From an uncultured Bdellovibrio sp. (GTDB lineage Bacteria; Bdellovibrionota; Bdellovibrionia; Bdellovibrionales; Bdellovibrionaceae), in assembly GCA_937871355.1 (NCBI GenBank), contig CALMPX010000009.1:1-6169 (forward strand): a stretch of DNA of 6,169 bases, read 5' to 3'. A model generated the notes under the pieces. It worked only from the letters and a program-made list of their open reading frames with translations. It was not told the DNA's origin and did not search any database. This document shows, piece by piece, positions 1 through 5,986 of the stretch. A program made the position numbers and the translations under genes. How positions within the stretch are numbered: the stretch's first letter is position 1; the number at the start of each line of letters is the position of its first letter.

Positions 1-291
1 AGGATAGACAAATTTACTTCCGCCTTTACTGTTTTCATTATTAAATAATAATGTTAAATTTTCTTCATAAACTGCATCTTCGTAGGTAATTAAAAATATT
101 ACATTTTCAATTTGAAACTTATTCTCTAATTTCGAAGATGACATGAGCTGACTATCAGACACGTCCATATTGGGTACAACGAAAGCCACTTTCGAACCGT
201 CGTCGTGTTCCAGCATACCTTGGCACGAAATAACTAAGGCTTGAGCATTAAAACCTAGTACTAATCCTAAAAGCACAATCAACTTTTGCAT
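1..291 (-). CDS. Small exported protein of unknown function, 5' part only
   Basis: This ORF starts at ATG 291-289 and stays open for 97 codons to the window edge, so the C-terminus is missing. An AGGAG Shine-Dalgarno lies at 301-297, 5 nt before the ATG, which supports the start. The N-terminus MQKLIVLLGLVLGFNAQA is a classic short signal peptide: one Lys, a hydrophobic core, and an AQA cleavage site at residues 16-18. The next residues, LVISC, also loosely fit a lipobox with Cys23, so a lipoprotein is possible but less likely. The visible mature part is acidic and has no motif I recognise. It lies 105 nt after pgeF on the same strand and probably has its own promoter, although no good sigma-70 hexamer pair is visible. 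Export is inferred from the leader; the function is unknown. Confidence 0.7.
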   Translation of the reverse strand, partial: MQKLIVLLGLVLGFNAQALVISCQGMLEHDDGSKVAFVVPNMDVSDSQLMSSSKLENKFQIENVIFLITYEDAVYEENLTLLFNNENSKGGSKFVYP

Positions 292-297
292 AAAAAC

Positions 298-323
298 TCC
301 TGTTTGTGAAAATTGTTACAGGA
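298..323 (-). promoter_or_regulatory. Inverted repeat overlapping the Shine-Dalgarno of the exported-protein gene
   Basis: The 6-nt arms TCCTGT (298-303) and ACAGGA (318-323) are exact inverted repeats separated by 14 nt. On the minus-strand mRNA the downstream arm contains most of the AGGAG ribosome site of the exported-protein gene, so pairing would hide it. The arms are short and the loop is AT-rich, so chance is quite possible. A translational switch or a protein-binding palindrome are both inference. Confidence 0.25.
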
Positions 324-396
324 ACTTTACTGCAATACGATAACCCCTTTATAGAGAACTATATTTGATTACAGCATTTTAATCTGTCTATTTGTT

Positions 397-1065
397 TTAC
401 TTTGAGACAATATTTGCGATAAAGCTGAGATTTCGAAATTTTGTTTGATCGGTTCTATATGAGTTAAATAGGCTATTTTCATATGTATTCATATTAGTAT
501 TATAAATATTCGATGATCGTGTGACAGCTTGAATTTGAGATTTAACGATCTCTTGTAAGTCGACGTAAAATTTTTCGCCTTGCGAATAAGACCATTCACC
601 CTCTTCTCCGCAAGCCGCTTTCAAAAGAAGATCTTTTACATCAGCATCAACTTCAAAACTCTTTTGCAAAATATGAGGACCTATATATGCAAAAACTTCT
701 TGATTCGAATTCAGCTGTATCTGCCTTAATGCTTTCAAAGTAATTTGATTCTCAACTCCGCGCCATCCAGCATGAATCGCTAAAATCATATTTTTACGAG
801 GTACATGAATTAAAAGCGGAATACAATCCGCGGTCTTAACGACTAAGCCCACATTCATTTCTTGTGTATAATGTGCATCAGCTTGAATATTTTCGCTTTC
901 ACGTGATGATTCTACAATAATATCTGAATGAGTTTGATGAACAGTCCGAAATTCAATGTCTTTATAATGATGCTTGAGATCTTCTAAGGTGCAGCCTTTT
1001 TTACCAAAAAATATCAGTGTATTTTTAGTTTTGAGTTCGAAACCTAAATCTGTTTCTTGATACAT
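397..1065 (-). CDS. pgeF: Peptidoglycan editing factor PgeF (YfiH/multicopper-oxidase-like family)
   Basis: This 222-residue protein has the YfiH-family fold signatures in order: HQTHSDIIV (43-51, matching the family QVHG motif), KTADCIPLLI (77-86), AIHAGWRG (96-103), YIGPHI (127-132), YVDL (167-170) and a C-terminal SYRTDQTKFRNLSFI segment. The expected metal/active-site triad is present as His46, Cys81 and His98. The Cys usually found before TY near the C-terminus is replaced here by Asn (MNTYEN). In E. coli the family member is a cytoplasmic amidase that removes wrong amino acids (for example L-Ser) from UDP-MurNAc peptides; some homologues were reported to act on purine nucleosides. Length is slightly below the usual 240 or so. 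The ATG directly follows the TAG of the upstream ORF (TAGATG), with a GGGGA about 8 nt upstream, so translation is probably coupled. The rluD-pgeF pairing matches E. coli and supports the call. Confidence 0.93.
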   Translation of the reverse strand: MYQETDLGFELKTKNTLIFFGKKGCTLEDLKHHYKDIEFRTVHQTHSDIIVESSRESENIQADAHYTQEMNVGLVVKTADCIPLLIHVPRKNMILAIHAGWRGVENQITLKALRQIQLNSNQEVFAYIGPHILQKSFEVDADVKDLLLKAACGEEGEWSYSQGEKFYVDLQEIVKSQIQAVTRSSNIYNTNMNTYENSLFNSYRTDQTKFRNLSFIANIVSK

Positions 1066-1749
1066 CTAAAATCCCCAAGATTTTAACATCTTTTCATCTT
1101 CTGGGGGCCACGGAGAGGTAAACTTCATCTCTTCATTTGTGCGTGGATGAGTAAATCCTAATTCAGCCGCATGAAGATAAAAACGTGTGAGACCTTTGTT
1201 TTTAAGAAGCTGTGCCGGGTAACCATAGGTGACATCTCCGACGATCGGATGACCAGCTTCACTCATATGAATGCGGATCTGATGAGTGCGGCCCGTTTCT
1301 AATTGTAATTTCACTAAAGTTAAATGAGGTAAGCGTTTTACAATTTCATAGTGAGTCACAGCCCACTTCGCATGATCTAAAACTTCCGTAAACTCGGTGA
1401 CGACACGGCCATTTTCGCGCAGAGAACAATATTTTTTACGATCCGTGGGATTGCGAATTAAATAAGACTGAATCGTGCCTTTTTCTTTTTTCAACATACC
1501 CATTACCACCGCATAATAAACACGATGAGTGGTTTTATCTTTAAACTGTTGCGATAGTTTTTCATGGGCTCGATCGTTTTTAGCCACCACTAACAGTCCA
1601 CTGGTTTCTTTATCAATACGATGAACGATTCCCGGACGCTCTTCATTTTTCATAGAAAGATTTTTGACATGAAAAAGTAATCCATTCACCAAAGTATTTT
1701 GCTCGTGCCCGGCCGAAGGATGAACCACTAAGCCTGAAGGCTTATTCAC
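1066..1749 (-). CDS. rluD: RluD-type 23S rRNA pseudouridine synthase, catalytic domain (5' part in another frame)
   Basis: The 227 residues form the catalytic domain of the RluA/RluD family, which isomerises uridines in 23S rRNA (E. coli RluD: helix 69). Visible motifs are NKPSGLVVHPSAG at the N-terminus (motif I), HRIDKETSGLLVVAK (43-57) with catalytic Asp46, LETGRTHQIRIHMSEAGHPIVGD (150-172), and the C-terminal YLHAAELGFTHP region followed by FTSPWPPE. The only available start is a GTG at 1749 with no Shine-Dalgarno, inside the conserved motif, so it is unlikely to be a real initiation point. The same frame stays open upstream and encodes YDDLLVV (codons from 1767) just before NKPSG, as expected of an intact RluD. 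The missing S4 domain sits immediately upstream in another frame (1752-2009). I read the two as one rluD gene broken at the domain junction, or affected by an assembly error. An independently translated enzyme lacking S4 is less likely. Confidence 0.85.
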   Translation of the reverse strand: MNKPSGLVVHPSAGHEQNTLVNGLLFHVKNLSMKNEERPGIVHRIDKETSGLLVVAKNDRAHEKLSQQFKDKTTHRVYYAVVMGMLKKEKGTIQSYLIRNPTDRKKYCSLRENGRVVTEFTEVLDHAKWAVTHYEIVKRLPHLTLVKLQLETGRTHQIRIHMSEAGHPIVGDVTYGYPAQLLKNKGLTRFYLHAAELGFTHPRTNEEMKFTSPWPPEDEKMLKSWGF

Positions 1750-1751
1750 GA

Positions 1752-1770
1752 CTAAAAGATCATCATATCT
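1752..1770 (-). other. Frame break with small deletion inside rluD
   Basis: Here the S4 frame reads LVPADMMIF and stops at TAG (1754-1752), while the -1 frame reads YDDLLVVNKPSG and continues into the catalytic domain. The RluD family normally has a linker like PxDIPLDIVYEDxDLLVVNKP at this point. About eight linker residues (PLDIVYED-like) are absent from both frames. This indicates loss of roughly 25 nt rather than a single missing base. The local GATATGATGAT repeat could have promoted such a deletion or an assembly collapse. Confidence 0.7.
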
Positions 1771-2009
1771 GCTGGAACTAATTGAGTGGGCTTTGTTTCT
1801 GGTAATAATAATTCAATTTTATCATTCAACCGAACAACGTACGATGATTTAACGGATTTCCCATTTACAGTAATGTGACCTTGATCAATAAGTAAAATAA
1901 TATGACTGCGACTTAAATTATTAGATTGGGTCGTTAACCATTTGTCTAATCGTGTTTCAGAATAATTTTCTTTTGAAATAACGTAGGTAATTTTATTTGG
2001 TGTGTTCAA
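1752..2009 (-). CDS. rluD: S4 RNA-binding domain of RluD-type pseudouridine synthase, truncated by frame break
   Basis: This 85-residue ORF is an S4 domain: ETRLDKWLTTQ (18-28), LSRSHIILLIDQGHITVNGK (32-51) and SSYVVRLNDKIELLLPE (55-71) match the family pattern RLDkfL, SRsxixxlIxxGxVxVNG, GDxIxxxxPE. In RluD this domain docks the enzyme on rRNA and precedes the catalytic domain in one chain. Here the frame ends at PADMMIF right where the linker to the catalytic domain should be, and the catalytic domain follows in the -1 frame. The first usable start is TTG 2009-2007; the frame is closed by TGA a few codons upstream and there is no nearby ATG or clear Shine-Dalgarno. The start lies 17 nt inside the end of the preceding HTH gene, so translation probably depends on coupling. 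A free-standing S4 protein (YbcJ/RqcH-partner-like) is an alternative, but the adjacency and the TKPTQLVPAD linker favour the rluD N-terminus. Confidence 0.85.
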   Translation of the reverse strand: MNTPNKITYVISKENYSETRLDKWLTTQSNNLSRSHIILLIDQGHITVNGKSVKSSYVVRLNDKIELLLPETKPTQLVPADMMIF

Positions 2010-2685
2010 GCTTAGTTTTGTAGATCTTCATGTAAGAATCAGCAACGTTTTTTTCGTTTAATCCCAATTCTTTAGCCATTTGGATCACATAACCACGAAC
2101 AAAAACTGAGGCCGGTAAATTTTTAACATCCATGGTTTCAAGAGCTTTCAAATACCAAGGATTCACCTTGGTCGATTCCTGCAACTTATCGATCGAAATT
2201 TTCTTATATTCGCGTACTTTTTTTAAAAAATCGCCTGACCACTCAGACTGAGTTTGTATTTCTTGTTCAAAAACTTCGTCAACCGCTGCCGCGAGCTCTG
2301 CCACTGGTTCAGTGACTACTGTCTCGGCTTTTTGAGTTATCGTATTGTGCTTTTGAATGAGTTTTTCAATTGTATTCGTCGGGCTGATATCTTGAGTGAA
2401 ATCTTTAATAGCATTAAAAGTAATGTCTGATTCACTGTATGATTTCGTATTAAGCCGTTGTTCATAGATATGGCGGTAGCTTTGATTGCTCAGAACGAGG
2501 AACGCCTCGTCAACGAGCTTTTTAAGTTCGTTTAATTCTTCGCTCGAAAATGTTGAACGGAGCGCTATATTGCTGTCTGAATAAGTCAACTTAGCTTTTT
2601 GATAAGCCAACAAGATATCATGCTGAGTCGCGGCTGTAGAGACTTCGAGGATTTCATAATAGTTGTTTTTATTTTCTGTAATCAT
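1993..2685 (-). CDS. Cytoplasmic protein with degenerate J-like N-terminus and RodZ-type helix-turn-helix C-terminus
   Basis: The 230-residue protein has two recognisable ends. Residues 8-78 (NNYYEILEVSTAATQHDILLAYQKA ... EAFLVLSNQSYRHIYEQRL, abridged) follow the J-domain pattern: YYEILxV opening, a helix II, and a final helix ending in Y-R-x-x-Y. The HPD tripeptide needed to stimulate DnaK is replaced by YSD at 35-37. Residues 79-150 are a polar, acidic, low-complexity linker. Residues 152-222 (FLKKVREYKKISIDKLQE to VRGYVIQMAKELGLN and on) match the HTH_25-like domain of RodZ: LRExRxxxxxxLxxxxxTKVxxxYLxALE, then LPxxVFVRGYVxxYAxxLGL. No transmembrane segment follows, unlike RodZ. The start is ATG 2685-2683; only a weak TAAG precedes it. 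A 100-nt gap separates it from tsaB, and its end overlaps the S4/rluD start by 17 nt. The role is unknown; a protein-protein adaptor or DNA-binding regulator are both possible. Confidence 0.8.
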   Translation of the reverse strand: MITENKNNYYEILEVSTAATQHDILLAYQKAKLTYSDSNIALRSTFSSEELNELKKLVDEAFLVLSNQSYRHIYEQRLNTKSYSESDITFNAIKDFTQDISPTNTIEKLIQKHNTITQKAETVVTEPVAELAAAVDEVFEQEIQTQSEWSGDFLKKVREYKKISIDKLQESTKVNPWYLKALETMDVKNLPASVFVRGYVIQMAKELGLNEKNVADSYMKIYKTKLEHTK

Positions 2686-2693
2686 CTTAAATT

Positions 2694-2736
2694 ATGATAT
2701 GGGATGTTATAGGTTAGTTTCAATAATTACTTTCAA
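2694..2736 (-). promoter_or_regulatory. Possible sigma-70-like promoter elements before the J-like/HTH gene
   Basis: The tsaB-HTH gap holds two TTGAAA hexamers (2736-2731 and 2723-2718). The first is 19 nt from TATAAC (2711-2706); the second is 18 nt from TATCAT (2699-2694). The second pair would place the transcript start at or next to the ATG, giving a nearly leaderless mRNA, which would fit the absence of a good Shine-Dalgarno. The region is AT-rich, so such matches arise easily by chance. Confidence 0.25.
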
Positions 2737-2788
2737 TAAAATGCATTTTGAGGTTATTTTTCTACAATTGTATAAAATCAGTGCGAAG

Positions 2789-3499
2789 TTATAATGGTAT
2801 AAATTTTATACCGCTCAAATTCTCTTCGGCCTCTGAAGCCCTTAAATAGATAGGGATTAAATTCGACCAGTGGTATTTTTGATCAGACAAATCGGATTGA
2901 GGTTTTTGCCCGAAAAAATGACACAATGTGTCCGCATGTGGAAAATCTGTGCATTCGGCGCTTCTTATCAATTCAAAAGGAATATTTGCCTTAAAATACG
3001 CTTCATAAGTTGTGTAACCATCTCCCAAAACTAAGCTTTGAGGATTTAAAAAGTATTTCAAATCCTGAACGCGCACAACTTGCGGCGGCTTTACGACAAC
3101 TAATTGATTACTCACGGATTGGTATTCAGCTATATAAACCATATTTTTAAAGGCATTAATCATAGGAGTGATAAATTCAAATTTTTGCTTTGCTTGATCG
3201 GCCATCATAAATAATGAATCTAACCCACCGGCCGGCTTTTGATGAATGTAAGCAAAAGTTTTAACGGTATTTAGACTGATACGAATACCCGTAAAACTTC
3301 CCGGTCCCAAACCACTACAAAAAATATCGACGTCTTTCAAACGGAGCCCCGCCTCATGCAAGCAATCCGTAATCATTCCATTAATTGTGTCCGTGTGTGA
3401 GCCCGAACGCATGGTCGCTCGTGATGCTAAGACACGAGACCCGTCACTAACTGCAACACTCCCCATAAGCGTACTTGTGTCACAAGCCAGTATTTTCAT
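2789..3499 (-). CDS. tsaB: tRNA threonylcarbamoyladenosine biosynthesis protein TsaB
   Basis: The 236-residue protein opens with MKILACDTST, the first ASKHA nucleotide-fold strand, as in the TsaB/YeaZ family. CSGLGPGSFTGIRISLNTVK (61-80) is the family hallmark, and PIYLRASEAE (216-225) is its usual C-terminal motif. The family's DARxxEVY segment is altered to NAFKNMVY (115-122). TsaB is the inactive partner that pairs with TsaD; together with TsaC and TsaE the complex attaches threonylcarbamoyl to A37 of ANN-decoding tRNAs in the cytoplasm. Length is normal and there is no RimI fusion. The ATG begins 2 nt after the rseP stop with no clear Shine-Dalgarno, so coupled translation is likely. The last codons contain an AT-rich palindrome (2796-2812) that is not followed by a T tract. 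Confidence 0.95.
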   Translation of the reverse strand: MKILACDTSTLMGSVAVSDGSRVLASRATMRSGSHTDTINGMITDCLHEAGLRLKDVDIFCSGLGPGSFTGIRISLNTVKTFAYIHQKPAGGLDSLFMMADQAKQKFEFITPMINAFKNMVYIAEYQSVSNQLVVVKPPQVVRVQDLKYFLNPQSLVLGDGYTTYEAYFKANIPFELIRSAECTDFPHADTLCHFFGQKPQSDLSDQKYHWSNLIPIYLRASEAEENLSGIKFIPL

Positions 3500-3501
3500 G
3501 T

Positions 3502-5124
3502 TTAAGACTTAAATAAAAATTTTGTAAAATCATTAAACAACGCCAGCACCATTAAACCCATCAATAATGCAAATCCAACTTGATGAGCTAATTCTATTTT
3601 TCTAATACTGAGTGGGGAACCTTTAACGACTTCGATGATGTAAAAAACAAGATGTCCTCCGTCCAATACCGGCACCGGTAATAAATTAAGAATAAACAAG
3701 CTGATCGATAAAATTCCCATTGTGATCAAGAACGGCTGAACTCCCATGGCATAAGAATCTTTAGCCGCTTTACCGATAGAAATCATTCCACCGATATTTT
3801 TATGAGATACTTCGCCTTGAAACATACGAACAAACGAAATAACAGTCATGGCTGAAATGTCGTAGGAACGTTTAATTCCTTTACCTAAAGCCGCGAAGAT
3901 TGATGTCTCAGCCACTTTAACTATTTCAGGGTTAGTATAGTTCACCATAGGAACGATACCAATGGTGAATCGTCGATCTTCTTTACCCACAGCGGTCATT
4001 TGAGATGTGACCAGCGGAGTTACTTTTTTAATAACTTCCACACCGTCACGTAGAAGCGTGATTGAAAGCGCCTCTTTGCCATCGTACGATTTAATTTTAT
4101 TCAGAACGGCATCCCAGTTTTTCATAGGTTCAGCATTGATGGCGACGATTTTGTCTTTAGCCAAGATATCGGCTTTGTTCGCCGGAGAATCTGGAACAAC
4201 TTGATCTAAATAAAGCTCAGGCTCTTCGAAACCGAAGACATCAATGCTAGCGATATCTTTTTGCGCTGAGACTTGAATATCTTTACCACTGGCTAATTTA
4301 ACTTCGTGTGATTTTCCATCAATTAAAAAAGTGAGATTGGGCCACGTTGAAACTTTCATTCCGTCAATTTTTACAATTTCATCACCGGTGCGAAAACCTA
4401 AACGATACGCTAAAGAATCCATTTTAACAGCGACTAAACTTCCCTTAGCATAAGGAAGAATTCCGGCAATATCGCCAATCATTGCATCCGTTGAAAATAT
4501 ATTGGGATTTTTAATTGAGTTCACTTTAACATTCAAAGTTCGTTCAGCTTCATTATCTTGCTTAACCACGATAGATAAATCTGTATTTTGATTAGCCGTT
4601 AAAGCATTTTGGAATTCTTCGTAACTACGAACAGCTTTTCCGCCAACAGAAACGATATGATCGTGAGCTTTTAAACCTGCTTGTTCTGCTGCTGATCCCG
4701 CTTGAACGTCAGCAATTTTTGGTGCGCGGGTTTCCTCACCGAAATATGAAATTCCAGCAAAGACGATAATAGCAAAAAGTAAATTCATGAGTGGACCAGC
4801 TAAAACAATAGCGATTCGTCTCCAAACTGATTTATGTGTAAATGAAAGATGTCTTTGATCCTCTGGCACAACATCGCCACCTTGCTCGCCGTACATTTTA
4901 ACGTAGCCACCAAATGGAATCAGCGACAGACAGTAATTTGTATCGCCCCATTTATACTGAATAATTTTTTTACCAAATCCTAAAGAGAAAACTTCAACTT
5001 TAACACCACATAGGCGAGCTACGATGAAATGTCCAAATTCGTGAACAAAAACTAATATGCTCAGCAAAAGAATAAAGGGTACGATGTTACTGTAAGCTGA
5101 GCTCAATAAGTCAGATATATTCAT
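3502..5124 (-). CDS. rseP: RseP-family site-2 intramembrane zinc metalloprotease with three PDZ-like modules
   Basis: This 540-residue inner-membrane protein has HEFGH at 28-32 (zinc ligands His28 and His32, catalytic Glu29) inside the first membrane segment, and NLLPVPVLDGG at 480-490 with the third ligand Asp488. A GFGGYVKMYGE-like reentrant loop lies at 71-80. Further membrane segments are near 102-127, 463-483 and 513-534. RseP cuts anti-sigma factors such as RseA after first-site cleavage and clears leftover signal peptides. The region between segments 2 and 3 is longer than in E. coli RseP (450 residues, two PDZ domains). It reads as PDZ-like modules at about 136-203 (SAAEQAGLKAHDHIVSVGGK), 225-290 (weaker, LAYRLGFRTGDEIVKIDGMK) and 305-372 (SPANKADILAKDKIVAINAE). 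The ATG at 5124 has GAGGA 5 nt upstream (5134-5130). It follows cdsA by 43 nt, a common pairing, but dxr is not between them and bamA is not downstream. Confidence 0.96.
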   Translation of the reverse strand: MNISDLLSSAYSNIVPFILLLSILVFVHEFGHFIVARLCGVKVEVFSLGFGKKIIQYKWGDTNYCLSLIPFGGYVKMYGEQGGDVVPEDQRHLSFTHKSVWRRIAIVLAGPLMNLLFAIIVFAGISYFGEETRAPKIADVQAGSAAEQAGLKAHDHIVSVGGKAVRSYEEFQNALTANQNTDLSIVVKQDNEAERTLNVKVNSIKNPNIFSTDAMIGDIAGILPYAKGSLVAVKMDSLAYRLGFRTGDEIVKIDGMKVSTWPNLTFLIDGKSHEVKLASGKDIQVSAQKDIASIDVFGFEEPELYLDQVVPDSPANKADILAKDKIVAINAEPMKNWDAVLNKIKSYDGKEALSITLLRDGVEVIKKVTPLVTSQMTAVGKEDRRFTIGIVPMVNYTNPEIVKVAETSIFAALGKGIKRSYDISAMTVISFVRMFQGEVSHKNIGGMISIGKAAKDSYAMGVQPFLITMGILSISLFILNLLPVPVLDGGHLVFYIIEVVKGSPLSIRKIELAHQVGFALLMGLMVLALFNDFTKFLFKS

Positions 5125-5167
5125 ATAATTCCTCGACTGGCGGTCTAGCGCCTATTAAAGTATACGA

Positions 5168-5986
5168 CTATATTATATAATAAAGAACGATGAAAAATAA
5201 AGGTGAAGCGAAGTAAACGCCATCGAGTCGATCTAAAACCCCACCATGGCCTGGCATAATTGAGCCTGAGTCTTTCACTCCTGCGATGCGTTTAATAAGA
5301 GATTCAAAGAAATCCCCAATTTGACCCAATAATCCCCCGCAAAAACCCAGTAACAGCAAAATAACTAAGGGAACAGCTGGTAACAATAAACTAAACAGTC
5401 CAGCGGCTACCGTTGAAAATAACAACCCACCTAGACTACCCTGCAGGCTTTTTTGTGGAGACAGCAACGGTGCAATTTTAGTTTTTCCAAATAAAGTTCC
5501 AAATGTATAGGCTCCGATGTCGCCGGAAAAAACGACAGCTAATAAACATAGAAACCAAACTATTCCATTTTCAGCTTGAAGAATCCACATGATCATCAAC
5601 GGCAAAAAGACCGCGTACATCAAACCTAAAACAAATTTAGCGACATAACTAAATATATCTTCGATTTTTGTAAATTGCTTATGAAAAATAATACTTAAAG
5701 CAGCGACTAAGCTAAACGTTAATGGAAATAAAAGATAAACATAGCCAGTACGGGTATAATCTTTAAAAAAGATCATGCTGATAGTAGAAATTGTCACAAA
5801 TAAAGTTTTAGAAAACTTAGGGTATTGATTGCTAAAAATCAGCTTCGACATTTCATAGCTACCGATTAAAGATATAACAAAGCACATCCATAAAATGCCT
5901 TTAAGTTCAAAAAAATAAACTATACAAAATAAAGCGACGACAGCCACGACTGAGGAAATGATTCTAGTGATTAAGTGATTCGACAT
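5168..5986 (-). CDS. cdsA: Phosphatidate cytidylyltransferase CdsA
   Basis: CdsA makes CDP-diacylglycerol from phosphatidic acid and CTP in the inner membrane, the branch point for all major phospholipids. The 272-residue protein is strongly hydrophobic with about eight membrane segments. The CDP-DAG synthase signature is complete at 229-255: SLIKR, then KDSGSIMPGHGG and LDRLD, including the acidic residues that bind metal. Other conserved parts are SGDIGAYTFGTLFGKTK (154-170), SPQKSLQG (176-183) and GQIGDFFESLIKR (221-233). Length is normal for the family. The ATG at 5986 lies inside the end of uppS (23-nt overlap); no strong Shine-Dalgarno is visible, so coupling to uppS translation is likely. 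The uppS-cdsA-rseP order is widely conserved in Gram-negative bacteria. Confidence 0.96.
   Translation of the reverse strand: MSNHLITRIISSVVAVVALFCIVYFFELKGILWMCFVISLIGSYEMSKLIFSNQYPKFSKTLFVTISTISMIFFKDYTRTGYVYLLFPLTFSLVAALSIIFHKQFTKIEDIFSYVAKFVLGLMYAVFLPLMIMWILQAENGIVWFLCLLAVVFSGDIGAYTFGTLFGKTKIAPLLSPQKSLQGSLGGLLFSTVAAGLFSLLLPAVPLVILLLLGFCGGLLGQIGDFFESLIKRIAGVKDSGSIMPGHGGVLDRLDGVYFASPLFFIVLYYII

Noticed and set aside
350..363. TATAG-agaa-CTATA inverted repeat after pgeF as terminator or operator
   Set aside because: It has five A/T-rich pairs, no T tract, and nothing beyond chance in an AT-rich gap.
348..376. Sigma-70 promoter for the exported-protein gene (TATAAA at 353-348)
   Set aside because: No hexamer resembling TTGACA lies 16-18 nt upstream, so the pair cannot be supported.
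1749..1770. Programmed -1 frameshift joining the S4 and catalytic ORFs (ATC TTT TAG context)
   Set aside because: The site is not a canonical X XXY YYZ slippery heptamer, and a frameshift product would still lack about eight conserved linker residues. A deletion or assembly error explains the data better.
2796..2812. Palindrome GGTATAAATTTTATACC at the tsaB 3' end as a terminator
   Set aside because: The stem is almost all A/T after the first two pairs, it lies inside the coding sequence, and no T tract follows on the minus strand. Its sequence is explained by the codons for GIKFIP.
4007..4204. Plus-strand ORF of 65 codons
   Set aside because: It lies entirely antisense within rseP, resembles no protein I know, and has the look of a chance shadow frame.
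5139..5152. GGCG-gtctag-CGCC inverted repeat between cdsA and rseP
   Set aside because: A 4-bp stem without a T tract is too weak to call a terminator or operator.
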